NCBI RefSeq assembly: GCF_029892095.1
Contig: NZ_JARZAE010000004.1
Coordinates: 3,348,001 to 3,412,000 of the forward strand
Direction: 5' to 3'
DNA: 64,000 nt
From: Kitasatospora sp. MAP12-44
GTDB taxonomy: Bacteria; Actinomycetota; Actinomycetes; Streptomycetales; Streptomycetaceae
Under the pieces are notes generated by a model. It was not told the DNA's origin. It worked only from the letters and a program-made list of their open reading frames with translations, and ran no database searches. Made by a program: the position numbers and the translations under genes. This document shows, one piece after another, positions 21,821 to 31,027 of the stretch (positions are counted from its first letter, which is position 1; each line of letters begins with the position of its first letter).

Positions 21821-22306
21821 TTGAGCAACCCGTACGACTCCGCCACCACATCCTCCGGCTACCAGCCCAACCTCGACCCTGCGTACGACTACCACTCCGG
21901 CTACAACGGTCAGTCCGGTCCGACGAGCCCTCCGGTGCTGGCGAGTTGGGGCCGCCGCGCCGCCGGCTACCTGCTCGACTGGCTGATCTGCACCATCCCC
22001 GCGGCACTGCTGATGCTGACCCCGGCGGCGAAGCTCTCCAACCTGGTGGGCATCGTGGCGACCGTGGTGCTGGGCAGAATGGAGGGCACCACCGGCCAGT
22101 CGCCGGGCAAGAAGGTGATGGGGATCCAGGTTCTGCGGGAGGCGGACGGCCAGCTGCTCGGCTGGGGTCAGGCGGTCCGGCGCCGGTTCCTGCACATACT
22201 CGACGCGCTCTGCTGCCTCATCGGCTTCCTGTGGCCGCTCTGGGACGCCAAGGGTCAGACTTTCGCCGACAAGATCGTCGGCTCGGTCGTCATCCGCACG
22301 AAGTAG
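21821..22306 (+). CDS. RDD-family membrane protein, shorter paralogue
   Basis: 161 residues starting at TTG 21821 (GAGAGACGGA just upstream; no better ATG/GTG in frame). The N-terminal tail is short and Tyr/Ser-rich. The RDD domain repeats the motifs of the previous protein: PPVLASWGRRAAGYLLDWLI, GTTGQSPGKKVMGIQVLREADG and FLWPLWDAKGQTFADKIVGS. The tandem pair probably arose by duplication. Separated from it by a terminator, so likely has its own promoter. Function unknown. Confidence 0.88.
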   Translation: MSNPYDSATTSSGYQPNLDPAYDYHSGYNGQSGPTSPPVLASWGRRAAGYLLDWLICTIPAALLMLTPAAKLSNLVGIVATVVLGRMEGTTGQSPGKKVMGIQVLREADGQLLGWGQAVRRRFLHILDALCCLIGFLWPLWDAKGQTFADKIVGSVVIRTK

Positions 22307-22377
22307 CAAGCCACGCAGGGACAGTTAAAGGGCGCCGCACCCCACCGAGGCGCGGCACCGCACTGGTTCGGCCCGCC

Positions 22378-22635
22378 CTACTCGTCGGCCCGGCGCACGT
22401 GCTCGCGCAGCAGGTGGAGCAGGTTGACGACGGTCGAGGCGGGGCCGCCACCGAAGGAGACCAGCCGGCCTCCGTCGATCGTCCGCCCGCCGCAGTCCGC
22501 GCTGGGGAAGATGACGCCGAGGGGCTTGCCGACGGCGTGCAACTGGTCGAGCAGGCCGCGCAGTTGCTCCACGCTCAGCGCGCGGGTCTCGGCGTCGCCG
22601 GGCTGGTTGGGCTCCCACCCATCGTCGCCGCTCAT
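22378..22635 (-). CDS. small hypothetical protein coupled to the ATPase gene
   Basis: 85 residues, soluble, no recognised domain. The ATG at 22635 overlaps the upstream ATPase stop as ATGA, so the two are translationally coupled. The sequence has an acidic N-terminus (GDDGWEPNQPGDAETR), a Leu-rich amphipathic stretch (VEQLRGLLDQLHAV) and a single Cys in PSADCGG. Small proteins of this type sit beside the ATPase of XRE/DUF397 regulatory sets in streptomycetes. A partner role is inferred from context only. Confidence 0.65.
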   Translation of the reverse strand: MSGDDGWEPNQPGDAETRALSVEQLRGLLDQLHAVGKPLGVIFPSADCGGRTIDGGRLVSFGGGPASTVVNLLHLLREHVRRADE

Positions 22636-23012
22636 GCCGCTGCCCCCTTGCTCAGGTGGGCCCAGACGGCCTTGCCGTACGTACGGCGCTCGACACCCCA
22701 GGCGTCGGCCAGTCCGGTGACCATCAGCAGGCCTCGCCCGAACTCGGCTTCGGCGCTGGCGGGTTGGGCGATGGGCTCGCGGGGCGACTCGTCGGCGACG
22801 ATGAGCCGCAGGGCACGGGCAGTGAGGAGGACGAGGACGACGGTGGGCGTGCCCTCGCCGTGGCGGTAGGCGTTGGCGAGGAGCTCATAGAGGACGGTCT
22901 CGGCGTCACGCCGGTCGTCGCGCTGCCACCCGGCAGCGGTCAGGGTGTTGCCAAGGAGTTCGCGGTGAAGGTCCCAACTGGGGATCTGCCCAGGGGGCTT
23001 GAGGACGCACAT
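22632..23012 (-). CDS. ATP-binding protein, anti-sigma/RsbW-like HATPase fold
   Basis: 126 residues with a GHKL-type ATPase core: N box VLYELLANAYRHGEG, a degenerate G1 region (VADESPREP) and G2 FGRGLLMVTGLADAWGV. It belongs to the short regulatory ATPases abundant in Streptomyces, related to anti-sigma kinases such as RsbW, and very often found with XRE and DUF397 genes as here. The ATG at 23012 has GGAG seven bases upstream. It is divergent from the XRE gene across a 288-bp region with a 16-bp palindrome, and coupled to the small downstream ORF. The target partner is unknown. Confidence 0.85.
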   Translation of the reverse strand: MCVLKPPGQIPSWDLHRELLGNTLTAAGWQRDDRRDAETVLYELLANAYRHGEGTPTVVLVLLTARALRLIVADESPREPIAQPASAEAEFGRGLLMVTGLADAWGVERRTYGKAVWAHLSKGAAA

Positions 23013-23167
23013 GGGTGCTCCGCAGGGTAGGGGGGTGCTCGCCTCGGGCCCGGCACCGTGAGCGTGACGCAAGGCCCGGGTGTGGGCGTGCAGGTGCTCT
23101 TCGGTCGTCGGGGGACAGTTACTGACGGTCCGTCGGCTAGCGATGTGAGACTGACCGTAGCGCCAAC

Positions 23168-23183
23168 GTATACAGCTGTATAC
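23168..23183. promoter_or_regulatory. 16-bp perfect palindrome in the divergent regulatory region
   Basis: GTATACAGCTGTATAC, strikingly AT-rich for this genome, 117 bases before the XRE ATG and 155 before the ATPase ATG. It contains TATACA in both orientations, so a bound protein could block a -10 region in either direction. The XRE protein next to it is the obvious candidate binder (inference). Confidence 0.6.
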
Positions 23184-23300
23184 CTGGTTGGCCGAAGTTC
23201 CCTCGATCGGGGGTCCGGCCTTGCCGGTGTGCTCGACCAGGTGGACCCTTCGACGCGGGCCACGGCACACTGGTGGCTACTCACCCGAAGGAAGAGCGTC

Positions 23301-24152
23301 ATGCCGCCACGTAGCATGCCAACCCTGCGTCAGCGTCGACTCGGCGCCGAGCTGCGCAAGATGCGCGAGCACGCCGGAATGACCGGCCATGCTCTGGCGA
23401 AGCATCTGGGAATCGAGGCCACCCAGGTCAGCCAGATGGAGAGCGGCCGGATCGGCGTGAGCGCCGATCGCCTCAGAAGCCTTGCCGCCGCCTGCCGCTG
23501 CCTGAATCAGCCCCTCATCGACGCCCTGGTCGAGATAGTCCAGGATCGCACCAAGGGCTGGTGGGAGGAGTACCGCGGGATCATCCCGACCGGCATCATC
23601 GAGGTTGCCGAGATGGAGTACTTCTCCACGAGCATCCGCACGGCGGTAACGAGCTATATTCCCGGACTGCTTCAATCGGCAGAGTACTCATCCGCGGTCT
23701 TCACCCGACTCGTCCCCGCTCTCCCGAAGCACGAAAGCGACGCAAGAACAGCCTTCCGCGCACAGCGCAGGGATCTTCTGACCGAGGCCGCCGGCAAGCC
23801 TTATGAGGCGTTCATCCACGAAGCCGCCTTGCGCATGCGCTTCGGCGGTCGGTCAGGACTACGGAACCAGCTCGCGTCACTGCTGGAGGACTCTGAAATT
23901 CCCGGCGTGACCATCCGAGTCATCCCCTTCGCCGTTGACACTTTTCCGGGAAGCGGCGAGACGATGATGCTGGCATCCGGCCAAGTTCCGGGCTTGGACA
24001 CCGTACAGATCGACGTCCACCACGCGCCGATCTTCATCGATGCCGAAGCTGAGCTTCTGGCCTATCGCGCGATCTTCAGTACCACCGAAAACGTCGCCCT
24101 GGCTCCACAGGATTCACGGAAGTTCATTCTCGGGATGATAGAAGAGATTTGA
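23301..24152 (+). CDS. XRE-family helix-turn-helix regulator with DUF5753 domain
   Basis: 283 residues. N-terminal XRE HTH (about 10-70: RRLGAELRKMREHAGMTGHALAKHLG, then ATQVSQMESGRIGVS) and a C-terminal DUF5753 domain (about 95-280: EYFSTSIRTAVTSYIPGLLQSAEY, then IRVIPF and later EAELLAYR). This is the WhiJ-like architecture that occurs in many copies in Streptomyces, paired with DUF397 proteins and small ATPases, with roles in development and secondary metabolism for a few studied members. ATG 23301 has GGAAGAG upstream. Less GC-biased than its neighbours. DUF397 follows after nine bases, so the two are one operon. Confidence 0.92.
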   Translation: MPPRSMPTLRQRRLGAELRKMREHAGMTGHALAKHLGIEATQVSQMESGRIGVSADRLRSLAAACRCLNQPLIDALVEIVQDRTKGWWEEYRGIIPTGIIEVAEMEYFSTSIRTAVTSYIPGLLQSAEYSSAVFTRLVPALPKHESDARTAFRAQRRDLLTEAAGKPYEAFIHEAALRMRFGGRSGLRNQLASLLEDSEIPGVTIRVIPFAVDTFPGSGETMMLASGQVPGLDTVQIDVHHAPIFIDAEAELLAYRAIFSTTENVALAPQDSRKFILGMIEEI

Positions 24153-24161
24153 AAGGCAACA

Positions 24162-24359
24162 ATGTCTGAGAACTACTGGCAGAAGTCTTCGTTCAGCGGA
24201 TCGAGTAACGCCTGCGTCGAGGTTCGCGCAACTGGGGACGGCATGGTGGAGATGCGCGAGTCCGACACCGGTGACGTGATCATCCGGACCACCCCCACCA
24301 AGTTCGCCAAGTTCCTCCTAGGCGCCAAGGCAGGCGAGTTCGACCACTTCGTCGGCTGA
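24162..24359 (+). CDS. DUF397 protein
   Basis: 65 residues with the family pattern near the start (YWQKSSFSGSSNACVEV) and the C-terminal half with VIIRTTPTKFAKFLLGAKAGEFD. DUF397 proteins are partners of WhiJ-like XRE regulators and are proposed to modulate their DNA binding. ATG 24162 follows GAAAGG. Second gene of the XRE operon, followed by a strong hairpin. Confidence 0.92.
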   Translation: MSENYWQKSSFSGSSNACVEVRATGDGMVEMRESDTGDVIIRTTPTKFAKFLLGAKAGEFDHFVG

Positions 24360-24365
24360 AAAGCC

Positions 24366-24400
24366 CTGACGGGCCGTGGGCGATGCCCACGGCCCGTCAG
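24366..24400. terminator. bidirectional terminator, 16-bp perfect stem
   Basis: 24366-24381 pairs perfectly with 24385-24400; loop GAT; TTGTT follows on the + strand. Lies between convergent DUF397 and purH. Confidence 0.87.
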
Positions 24401-24414
24401 TTGTTCGCGCTACC

Positions 24415-25998
24415 TCAGTGGAAGAAGTGCCGCGTCCCCGTGAAGTACATCGTCACGCCGGCCGCCGCCGCAGCTGCGATGACCTCCTCGTCGCGGATCG
24501 AACCGCCCGGCTGGACCACGGCCTTGACGCCGCCGTCGATCAGGATCTGCAAGCCGTCCGCGAACGGGAAGAACGCGTCCGAGGCCGCGAACGACCCCGC
24601 CGCGCGCTCGCCGGCCCGCTCGACCGCGAGCTTCGCGGAGTCGACGCGGTTGACCTGGCCCATGCCGACGCCGACCGAGGCACCGTCCTTGGCGAGCAGG
24701 ATCGCGTTGGACTTGACGGCACGGCAGGCGCGCCAGGCGAAGACCAGGTCGGCGAGCTCGGTCTCCGACAGGGCCTCACCGGTGGCCAGCGTCCAGGTGG
24801 ACGCGTCGTCGCCGGCCGCGTGGATCCGGTCGGTCTCCTGGAACAGCAGGCCGCCGCTGATCCGGCGGGCCTCGCGGCGCTCGCAGGGCGCCTCGGGGGC
24901 GCGCAGCACGCGGAGGTTCTTCTTGCGGGCCAGCACCTCGACGGCGCCGTCCTCAAACGCCGGGGCGACGACGACCTCGGTGAAGATCGGCGCGATCTGC
25001 TCGGCCAGCGCGACCGTCACCGGGCGGTTGACCGCGATCACGCCGCCGTAGGCCGAGACCGGGTCGCACTCGTGCGCCTTGCGGTGCGCCTCGACGACGT
25101 CAGCGGCCGTCGCGATGCCGCACGGGTTGGCGTGCTTGATGATCGCCACGGCCGGGCCGTCGTGGTCGTAGGCGGCGCGGCGAGCGGCGTCGGTGTCGAC
25201 GTAGTTGTTGTACGACATCTCCTTGCCGTGCAGCTGCTCGGCGCCCGCCAGCCCGCCGGTGCCGTCCACGTAGAGCGCCGCGCTCTGGTGCGGGTTCTCG
25301 CCGTAGCGCAGGACGTTCGAGCGCTCCCAGGTGGCGCCGAGGAACTGCGGGAACGCCTCCTCGGACTCGGTGTAGCCCGAGGACTCGAACCAGGACGCCA
25401 CCGCGACGTCGTACGCGGCGGTGTGCGCGAAGGCCGCGCCGGCCAGCCGCTTGCGGGTCAGCAGGTCGAAGCCGCCGGACTTCACCGCCGCCAGCACGTC
25501 GGTGTAGCGGGCCGGGTCGACCACGACGGCGACCGAGGGGTGGTTCTTGGCGGCGGCGCGGACCATCGACGGACCGCCGATGTCGATCTGCTCCACGCAC
25601 TCGTCCGGGGTGGCGCCCGAGGCGACGGTGGCCGCGAATGGGTAGAGGTTCACCACGACCAGGTCGAACGGCTCGATGCCCAGCTCGGCCAGCTGCGCGC
25701 GGTGCGAGTCGAGGCGCAGGTCGGCGAGCACACCGGCGTGCACGCGGGGGTGCAGCGTCTTCACGCGCCCGTCCAGGCACTCCGGGAACCCGGTGAGCTC
25801 GGAGACCTCGGTCACCGGGACGCCGGCGGCGGCGATCCGGGCGGCGGTGGAACCGGTCGAGACCAGTTCCACCCCGGCGGCGTGCAGACCCTGGGCCAAG
25901 GTCTCCAGACCGGTCTTGTCGTAGACGCTGACCAGCGCACGGCGGATCGGGCGGACGTTCTCGGAGACGGGAGGCGTGGTGCTGGGGGCGGCGCTCAT
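24415..25998 (-). CDS. purH: bifunctional AICAR transformylase / IMP cyclohydrolase
   Basis: 527 residues; catalyses the last two steps of de novo purine synthesis (AICAR to FAICAR using 10-formyl-THF, then IMP). The N-terminal MGS-like cyclohydrolase domain has [23 protein letters not shown] and [13 protein letters not shown]. The C-terminal transformylase domain has the catalytic Lys-His in [10 protein letters not shown], and ends [11 protein letters not shown]. The start at 25998 overlaps the purN stop as ATGA; an alternative ATG four codons upstream (26010) has AAAGG too close for good initiation, so 25998 is preferred but not certain. Operon purN-purH. Confidence 0.96.
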   Translation of the reverse strand: MSAAPSTTPPVSENVRPIRRALVSVYDKTGLETLAQGLHAAGVELVSTGSTAARIAAAGVPVTEVSELTGFPECLDGRVKTLHPRVHAGVLADLRLDSHRAQLAELGIEPFDLVVVNLYPFAATVASGATPDECVEQIDIGGPSMVRAAAKNHPSVAVVVDPARYTDVLAAVKSGGFDLLTRKRLAGAAFAHTAAYDVAVASWFESSGYTESEEAFPQFLGATWERSNVLRYGENPHQSAALYVDGTGGLAGAEQLHGKEMSYNNYVDTDAARRAAYDHDGPAVAIIKHANPCGIATAADVVEAHRKAHECDPVSAYGGVIAVNRPVTVALAEQIAPIFTEVVVAPAFEDGAVEVLARKKNLRVLRAPEAPCERREARRISGGLLFQETDRIHAAGDDASTWTLATGEALSETELADLVFAWRACRAVKSNAILLAKDGASVGVGMGQVNRVDSAKLAVERAGERAAGSFAASDAFFPFADGLQILIDGGVKAVVQPGGSIRDEEVIAAAAAAGVTMYFTGTRHFFH

Positions 25999-26654
25999 GC
26001 CGGTGTCCATACCTTTCGGTCTTCAATGCGGTGACCTTCGCGGGCCAGGCGGCCCACGACGTCGACGAGCAGGGTGCGCTCGACAGTCTTGATGCGCTCG
26101 TGCAGCGCTTCGCCGCCATCTGCGTAGTCGGCGTCGGTGATCTCCACGACGCCCTGCGCGATGATCGGGCCGGTGTCCACTCCGCCGTCCACCAGGTGGA
26201 CGGTGCAGCCGGTGACCTTGACCCCGTACGCGAGCGCGTCGGTGACGCCGTGGGCGCCGGGGAAGGAAGGCAGCAGGGCGGGGTGGGTGTTGACGATGCG
26301 TCCGGTGTACGCGGCGATGAAGTCGTCGCCGAGGATCTTCATGAATCCGGCGGTGACCACCAGGTCGGGGCGGTACTCCTGGACGGAGGCGGTCAGCGCG
26401 GCGTCCCAGTCGGCGCGGCCGGGGAAGTCCTTGATCCGGTGGACAAAGGTCGGGATGCCCGCGTGCTCGGCCCGCTCCAGGCCGGCGATACCGTCCCGGT
26501 CGGCCCCGACCGCGACGATCTCGGCGCCGTACGCGGGGTCGGCCACGGCGTCGATCAGCGCCTGCAGGTTGGTGCCCGAGCCGGAGACCAGGACCACCAA
26601 GCGGGCCGGCCGGGCAACGGGAGGCGGGAAGGCGAGCGTGGAAGCGGCGGCCAC
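25995..26654 (-). CDS. purN: phosphoribosylglycinamide formyltransferase
   Basis: 219 residues; formylates GAR with 10-formyl-THF in purine synthesis. Shows the nucleotide-binding [15 protein letters not shown] near the N-terminus, the catalytic Asn-His region [15 protein letters not shown] and the catalytic Asp in [15 protein letters not shown] 26654 is chosen: GGAG lies nine bases upstream and the N-terminus then matches family length. Its stop overlaps purH by four bases (ATGA). Confidence 0.95.
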   Translation of the reverse strand: MAAASTLAFPPPVARPARLVVLVSGSGTNLQALIDAVADPAYGAEIVAVGADRDGIAGLERAEHAGIPTFVHRIKDFPGRADWDAALTASVQEYRPDLVVTAGFMKILGDDFIAAYTGRIVNTHPALLPSFPGAHGVTDALAYGVKVTGCTVHLVDGGVDTGPIIAQGVVEITDADYADGGEALHERIKTVERTLLVDVVGRLAREGHRIEDRKVWTPA

Positions 26655-27089
26655 TGCGCGAGTCTCCGTATGTCGGGGTGCCTGCCCGCTGGTACATCCA
26701 CCGGCGGTGGGGCCACTACGGACGGGCGGCAGGTCGAGCGGTCGGACGGGTACGCCGGGACACCCCGCTGCGCTGCGGGCCCCGGGGAACCTGGGGGAGC
26801 TGCTGACCGTCACCACGATAACGGCTGGTTGAACAGCGTTCCTACCTGGGATTACGCGTGACGCGCGTAGATGAGAGCGGGATCTCCTCCGCCGCTCGGT
26901 CGGCCCGACGGGACGCGGTTTCGCATCGAACGGCAGGCCGCCCGCCGCCTCGCAACGGGCTGCGGGATCATGGGGGGCGGTGCACCGCGCGCGGGGCGCC
27001 CACCCGCACGCCGGCGAGGTCGGCCCGACCCCGCCGCAGCTCCACCCCGGCCCTGCCGACGCCCGACGACGATGAGGATCCCGACGCCC
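26655..27089. other. 435-bp divergent intergenic region between purN and a membrane-protein gene
   Basis: Holds the purN promoter (leftward) and that of the rightward gene. A weak candidate for the latter is TTGAAC (26829-26834), 17 bases, TTACGC (26852-26857), overlapping the dyad TACGCG-N5-CGCGTA (26853-26869). Nothing in it looks coding, and no purine riboswitch was recognised. Confidence 0.45.
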
Positions 27090-27863
27090 ATGAGCAGCGG
27101 CAAGAACAGCGACGAGCGCAACCCCTTCGCGCCGCCGCCGGAGGACGCCCCGGACCAGCCGTGGCGCCCGCGCATCCCGCAGCCGAAGGCGGGAGCAGCC
27201 GGGCGTCCTGTCGGCGGCGGCCAGGACGGCACCGACCAGGGCTCGGACGCCACCGGCGGCGGCCCGGACGGACAGCCAGGACTCCCGCCCGTCTCCCCGC
27301 CGCACCCGTGGAGCCCGAACTGGCAGGGCAACGGCGGCCCCGGCTGGCCCGAGCGCCCGCAGGCCCCGCAGCAGCCGCGGTTCGACCCCAACGACCCGGT
27401 GCACCGCCGCTCGCGATTCGCCCTGCTCAGCGGCATGGCCGCGCTCTTCAGCGGCGTGTACGGCATCCCGGACGTGGCGCTGCTGCTCGGCGCGCTCGCG
27501 CTGTACTGGGGTATCAGCGCGCTGCGGGCGGCCGGAAAGGACCCGGCGCCGACCCCGGCCGGCTCCGCCGCCACCGTCGCCGACCTCACGGGCGCAGCGA
27601 CCCCGTCCACCGGCACCCCGTCCGGCGCCGCCGCGCAGCAGCCCGTGTACGGGCAGCGCAGCCGCCCGCAGGCGCCGGCCGCGCTGGGCGGGCTGATCAC
27701 CGGCGGCGTCGCGGTCGCGCTGGTGCTCGGCTCGTTCGGGCTCAGCCTGGCCTACCGCCCCTACTTCACCTGCCTGAACGACGCGCTGACCAACACCGCC
27801 ACGCAGAGCTGCTCCACCCTGGCCCCGCACTGGCTGGCCAGCGAGACCGACCCGCAGAACTGA
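27090..27863 (+). CDS. membrane protein with Pro/Gly-rich cytoplasmic tail, function unknown
   Basis: 257 residues. A hydrophilic, Pro/Gly/Gln-rich N-terminal half (about 1-100) precedes two close hydrophobic helices (RFALLSGMAALFSGVYGIP and VALLLGALALYWGISAL). A second disordered stretch and a third helix (LGGLITGGVAVALVLGSFGLSLA) follow, then a short outer tail with two Cys (FTCLN and SCSTL) that could form a disulfide. ATG 27090 is preferred (GAGGA about 11 bases upstream); longer starts lack a site. Typical of conserved streptomycete membrane proteins near purN. Convergent with DUF6350, stops 12 bases apart. Confidence 0.75.
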   Translation: MSSGKNSDERNPFAPPPEDAPDQPWRPRIPQPKAGAAGRPVGGGQDGTDQGSDATGGGPDGQPGLPPVSPPHPWSPNWQGNGGPGWPERPQAPQQPRFDPNDPVHRRSRFALLSGMAALFSGVYGIPDVALLLGALALYWGISALRAAGKDPAPTPAGSAATVADLTGAATPSTGTPSGAAAQQPVYGQRSRPQAPAALGGLITGGVAVALVLGSFGLSLAYRPYFTCLNDALTNTATQSCSTLAPHWLASETDPQN

Positions 27864-27875
27864 CGCCGGCACAGC

Positions 27876-29327
27876 TCAGCCGCCCTCGCCGTCGCCCTCG
27901 ACATCGCTCTCATCTGATCGAGGGCGGACCAGGGCGACGGCGGCGTCCAGGGCGCGGCGGCCACCGGCCACCCAGCCGGACCACCTACCGCTCCCGGTGC
28001 TCCGGGTGATCCCGGCACTCCCGGCCGGGCGCAGCAGCCACCAGCGCACTCCGAGCGCTCCCGGCACCGTGAGCGCGGCGAACCACCCGGCCGCCAGCAA
28101 CCCCGCCCACCAGGGCGACGGCCCGAGCACCGCCATCCGGCCCGCGCCGACCGCGCCGCCCGCCAGCCAGGCCGCCGGCGCGACCGCCGTCCCGACCGCC
28201 AGCGCGGCCCCGACGCCGGCGAGCGTGGTGGCCGCACAGCACCAGGGCGCCCGCTCGTCCTCCTCCTCCAACAGCTCCTCCGACAGGTCGTCCGGCCCCG
28301 CCACCCGGTCGGCCAGCGGACGGCCCCCGGCCGCCGCCGTCCGCCCGAGCAGCCCGGCGCAGACCGACCCCGCCAGCACCGGCAGCGCGAACACCGCGTA
28401 CTGCCAGAGCGACGCCGTGCTCGGCACCAGGGCGAAGAGCGGGAACTCCGGCACCGCCCCCAGCGTCACCCGATCGGGTGCCACCATCGTCCCGGCCCCC
28501 AGCAGGAACCCCGAGCCCAGCGCGTACGAGGCGCACCAGAGCACCGCGTTGGGCACCAGCAGCAGGCAGCTCAACAGCAGGCCGACCGAGGCCGAGGCGC
28601 CGCCGCCGGTGAGCGCGCGCACCACCGGGTCGGTGCGGTCCGTCCCGAGCAGGACCAGTACCGCGAAGAGCAGCGCGCTGCCGGCCAGCAGCGTCAGCAG
28701 CCCGCCCGTCGCGGCTCGGCGGACGGCCGCGGCGAGCTCGGCGCTCTCGGGCAGCGGGCCGGTCCAGCGCTCCGTCCACGCCCGCAGCCGCGCCGCGCGC
28801 GCCGGCCACCAGCGCGGGACCGGGACGGCCCCGGTCCCGGCTCCGACGGTGGCCGTGCCGTAGACCAGCGCGGCCACCGCCAGCAGGTCCGGCAGCACGC
28901 GGGCGCGCAACCCGGCGGCCGTCGAGCACTCCAGGGCCACCGGCAGCGCCACTGCCAGATAACCGGCGCAGAGCGCGGCCGGCACGCCCCCCGCGCGCCC
29001 GCCCGCCCGCCGGACCGTGCGTTCCGCGGCCCGGTAGACCAGCAGGACGGTGAGCAGCGTGGCGAGCAGCGGCGTCAGCGAGAGCGGGGCCGCGCCGGCG
29101 CCTCTGACCAGCGGTCCGCCGTGGGCCAGCAGCCAGACACCGCCGACCAGTTTGCCCGCGTCGCCGGCGGTGTCCTGCGGATAGGGCGACAGGACCCACA
29201 GGACGAGTACGGGCGCGGCGGTCGTCGCGAGCCCGACCAGCGCCGCCGTGAATCCCGCGACTACGGGCCCGGAGGCGAGCGAGTCGACGCCGCGCTGGAG
29301 CGGACGGTCCATCAGGTGGTGCGTCAT
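27876..29327 (-). CDS. DUF6350 polytopic membrane protein
   Basis: 483 residues with about ten hydrophobic segments, very rich in Ala, Leu and Val. The N-terminus PVVAGFTAALVGLATTAAPVL and the GDAGKLVGGVWLLAHGGPL segment fit DUF6350, the actinobacterial membrane family usually found between purN and sucD, sometimes annotated as cell-division or permease-like. The ATG at 29327 follows GGGGGG; a GTG eight codons upstream (29351) is possible. A Glu/Asp-rich cytoplasmic loop (LSEELLEEEDE) interrupts the later helices. Divergent from the hybrid regulator gene. Function unknown. Confidence 0.8.
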   Translation of the reverse strand: MTHHLMDRPLQRGVDSLASGPVVAGFTAALVGLATTAAPVLVLWVLSPYPQDTAGDAGKLVGGVWLLAHGGPLVRGAGAAPLSLTPLLATLLTVLLVYRAAERTVRRAGGRAGGVPAALCAGYLAVALPVALECSTAAGLRARVLPDLLAVAALVYGTATVGAGTGAVPVPRWWPARAARLRAWTERWTGPLPESAELAAAVRRAATGGLLTLLAGSALLFAVLVLLGTDRTDPVVRALTGGGASASVGLLLSCLLLVPNAVLWCASYALGSGFLLGAGTMVAPDRVTLGAVPEFPLFALVPSTASLWQYAVFALPVLAGSVCAGLLGRTAAAGGRPLADRVAGPDDLSEELLEEEDERAPWCCAATTLAGVGAALAVGTAVAPAAWLAGGAVGAGRMAVLGPSPWWAGLLAAGWFAALTVPGALGVRWWLLRPAGSAGITRSTGSGRWSGWVAGGRRALDAAVALVRPRSDESDVEGDGEGG

Positions 29328-29433
29328 AGCCCCCCATGGTGCCAACGTCACCCGTCCTGCCCTGTGAGGAAGCGTGCGCTCGCCGTGTCCCGGATTATCT
29401 GGTTATGTGTCACTTTCGAGCGAGCCGCGCGCG

Positions 29434-30945
29434 ATGACCACCTCCGAGACCGCTGAGCCGGAGTCATCGCAGCAGCAGCTACTGCGGCTGCTCTCACCGC
29501 GCGAGGCGCAGGCGCTGGCCCACCTGGTGGCGGGCCTCGACACCCGGGCGATCGCCGAGGCGCTGGGCATCGCCCCGAGCACCGCGCGCACCCACCTGCA
29601 CCGGGCGATGCGCAAGCTCGGAGTGCGCACCCGCGCGGAGGCCGCCGCACTCGCCGCCCCGACGCCGACCGACCCCACGCCGGCCGAGCCGCTGCCCGCA
29701 GACCCCGCGCTCGAAGATCCCACTCCCGCAGACCCCGCGCCCGAACCGACCCGGGCCGGCTTCGAGGCGCTCTACGCCCGCTGCCACGACGACCTCGTCC
29801 AGCAGACCTACCTGCTCACCGCCGGTCGCCACAGCGCCGCACACGCCGTCCGGCTGGCCTTCGGCTCCGCCTGGAACCGCTGGCCCGCGGTCTGCGCCGA
29901 GCCCGACCCGGAGGCCTGGATCCGGGCCCGCGCGTTCGACGCGGCCCTCTCCCCCTGGCACCGCGTCGGCCCGCTCCGCACGCGCGCCCGGCAGCTGCCA
30001 CGACGGCGGATCAAGGTCGCCGAGGAGCCCGCGAGCGCGCCGGCCGACGGCCTGACGGATCGTGACCGGGCGCTGCTCAAGGCGCTGCTGCGGCTCTCCC
30101 GCCCCCGGCGGCGCGACCTGGTGCTGCACGACGCGCTGGGCCTGCCGCCCGCCGCGGTGGCCGCCGAGGTGCACACCAGCGCGGCGGGCGTCGAGGACCG
30201 GGTGCGCGCCGCCCGGGCCGCCCTCGCCGCCGCCGTCCCACGGCTGGTCGGCGCCGACCCGGCCGCCGACGGCTTCGGGCAGCGGCTCGGCGGGCTGCTC
30301 TACGCGGCGGCCGTGCGCGGTTGCCCGCCGCCGCGGCAGCCGTCGCCCGCCGTGGTCAGGACCGCCGGACGGCTGCGCGCCGCGGCGGCGCCGACGGCCT
30401 TCGGGCTGCTGGTGCTGGCCACCGGGGCGGCTCTCGGCGGCTTGCTGGCCGGGCACGGGCCGTCGACGTTCTTCGCCGCCCGGCCGCAGCCGCTGCCGGT
30501 CTGCACCACCGCCGAGACCGGCAGCGCCGGTCCGGCCGCGCCCGGCCACCTCGACGCGGCCGGCCTCCGCAGCGCGTGGTGCGGTCCGGTGCCCGGTCAG
30601 CCGGCGGTCCTGGTGGCCGGTCCCGCCCTGCCCGCCGACCAGCCGTCACCGACGGCTGCCGCAACCGCCGCAAGCGCCGCAACGCCGGCCGCCGGCGCGT
30701 CGCCGAGCCCCGCCGACAGCGACTCGCCCGGTGTGACGCAGGACCAGTCGCCCGCCGACGCCCCCATCCAGCAGCCCTCCACCGCCACCATCCCGGACGC
30801 CGCCGGGCGCCCGCGGCAGCCGCTGCTCCTCACCGCCGTGCGGCCCCCGCACGCCGCCGGACCGTCCGACTGCCCGCTCGGCGTCCCCCGCCCCTGCCCC
30901 GGCTCCGCCCGCACCGCACCGTCCCCCGCCTGGCCGCCGCGGTAG
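29434..30945 (+). CDS. hybrid regulator: LuxR-type HTH + degenerate ECF-sigma-like region + membrane anchor
   Basis: 503 residues with an unusual order. Residues about 18-70 form a LuxR/GerE HTH (LLSPREAQALAHLVAGLDTR, then IAEALGIAPSTARTHLHRAM). A Pro/Ala linker (75-106) follows. Residues about 108-175 resemble ECF sigma region 2 (FEALYARCHDDLVQQTYLLT, then AFGSAWNRWPAV). Residues about 210-268 resemble sigma region 4 but with poor HTH conservation (LLRLSRPRRRDLVLHDALGL). One membrane helix (about 320-341) and a long Pro/Ala/Ser-rich tail with Cys, presumably outside, complete it. It could be a membrane-tethered transcription regulator. The ATG has a weak ribosome-binding site. No cognate anti-sigma gene is adjacent. 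Confidence 0.7.
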   Translation: MTTSETAEPESSQQQLLRLLSPREAQALAHLVAGLDTRAIAEALGIAPSTARTHLHRAMRKLGVRTRAEAAALAAPTPTDPTPAEPLPADPALEDPTPADPAPEPTRAGFEALYARCHDDLVQQTYLLTAGRHSAAHAVRLAFGSAWNRWPAVCAEPDPEAWIRARAFDAALSPWHRVGPLRTRARQLPRRRIKVAEEPASAPADGLTDRDRALLKALLRLSRPRRRDLVLHDALGLPPAAVAAEVHTSAAGVEDRVRAARAALAAAVPRLVGADPAADGFGQRLGGLLYAAAVRGCPPPRQPSPAVVRTAGRLRAAAAPTAFGLLVLATGAALGGLLAGHGPSTFFAARPQPLPVCTTAETGSAGPAAPGHLDAAGLRSAWCGPVPGQPAVLVAGPALPADQPSPTAAATAASAATPAAGASPSPADSDSPGVTQDQSPADAPIQQPSTATIPDAAGRPRQPLLLTAVRPPHAAGPSDCPLGVPRPCPGSARTAPSPAWPPR

Positions 30946-30959
30946 AACAGGCGACCGAA

Positions 30960-31004
30960 AACGCCTCGCCCCGGACCGGGAGACCCGGTCCGGGGCGAGG
31001 CGTT
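30960..31004. terminator. bidirectional terminator, 20-21-bp perfect stem
   Basis: 30961-30980 pairs perfectly with 30984-31003 (loop AGA), and A30960/T31004 extend it. Between convergent hybrid regulator and sucD genes. Confidence 0.9.
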
Positions 31005-31027
31005 GTTCAGGAAGCGGTCAGACCCGG

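Noticed and set aside
22331..22359. Imperfect inverted repeat between the second RDD gene and the small hypothetical gene
   Set aside because: Eight pairs with a mismatch and a 13-base loop; not convincing in this GC-rich sequence.
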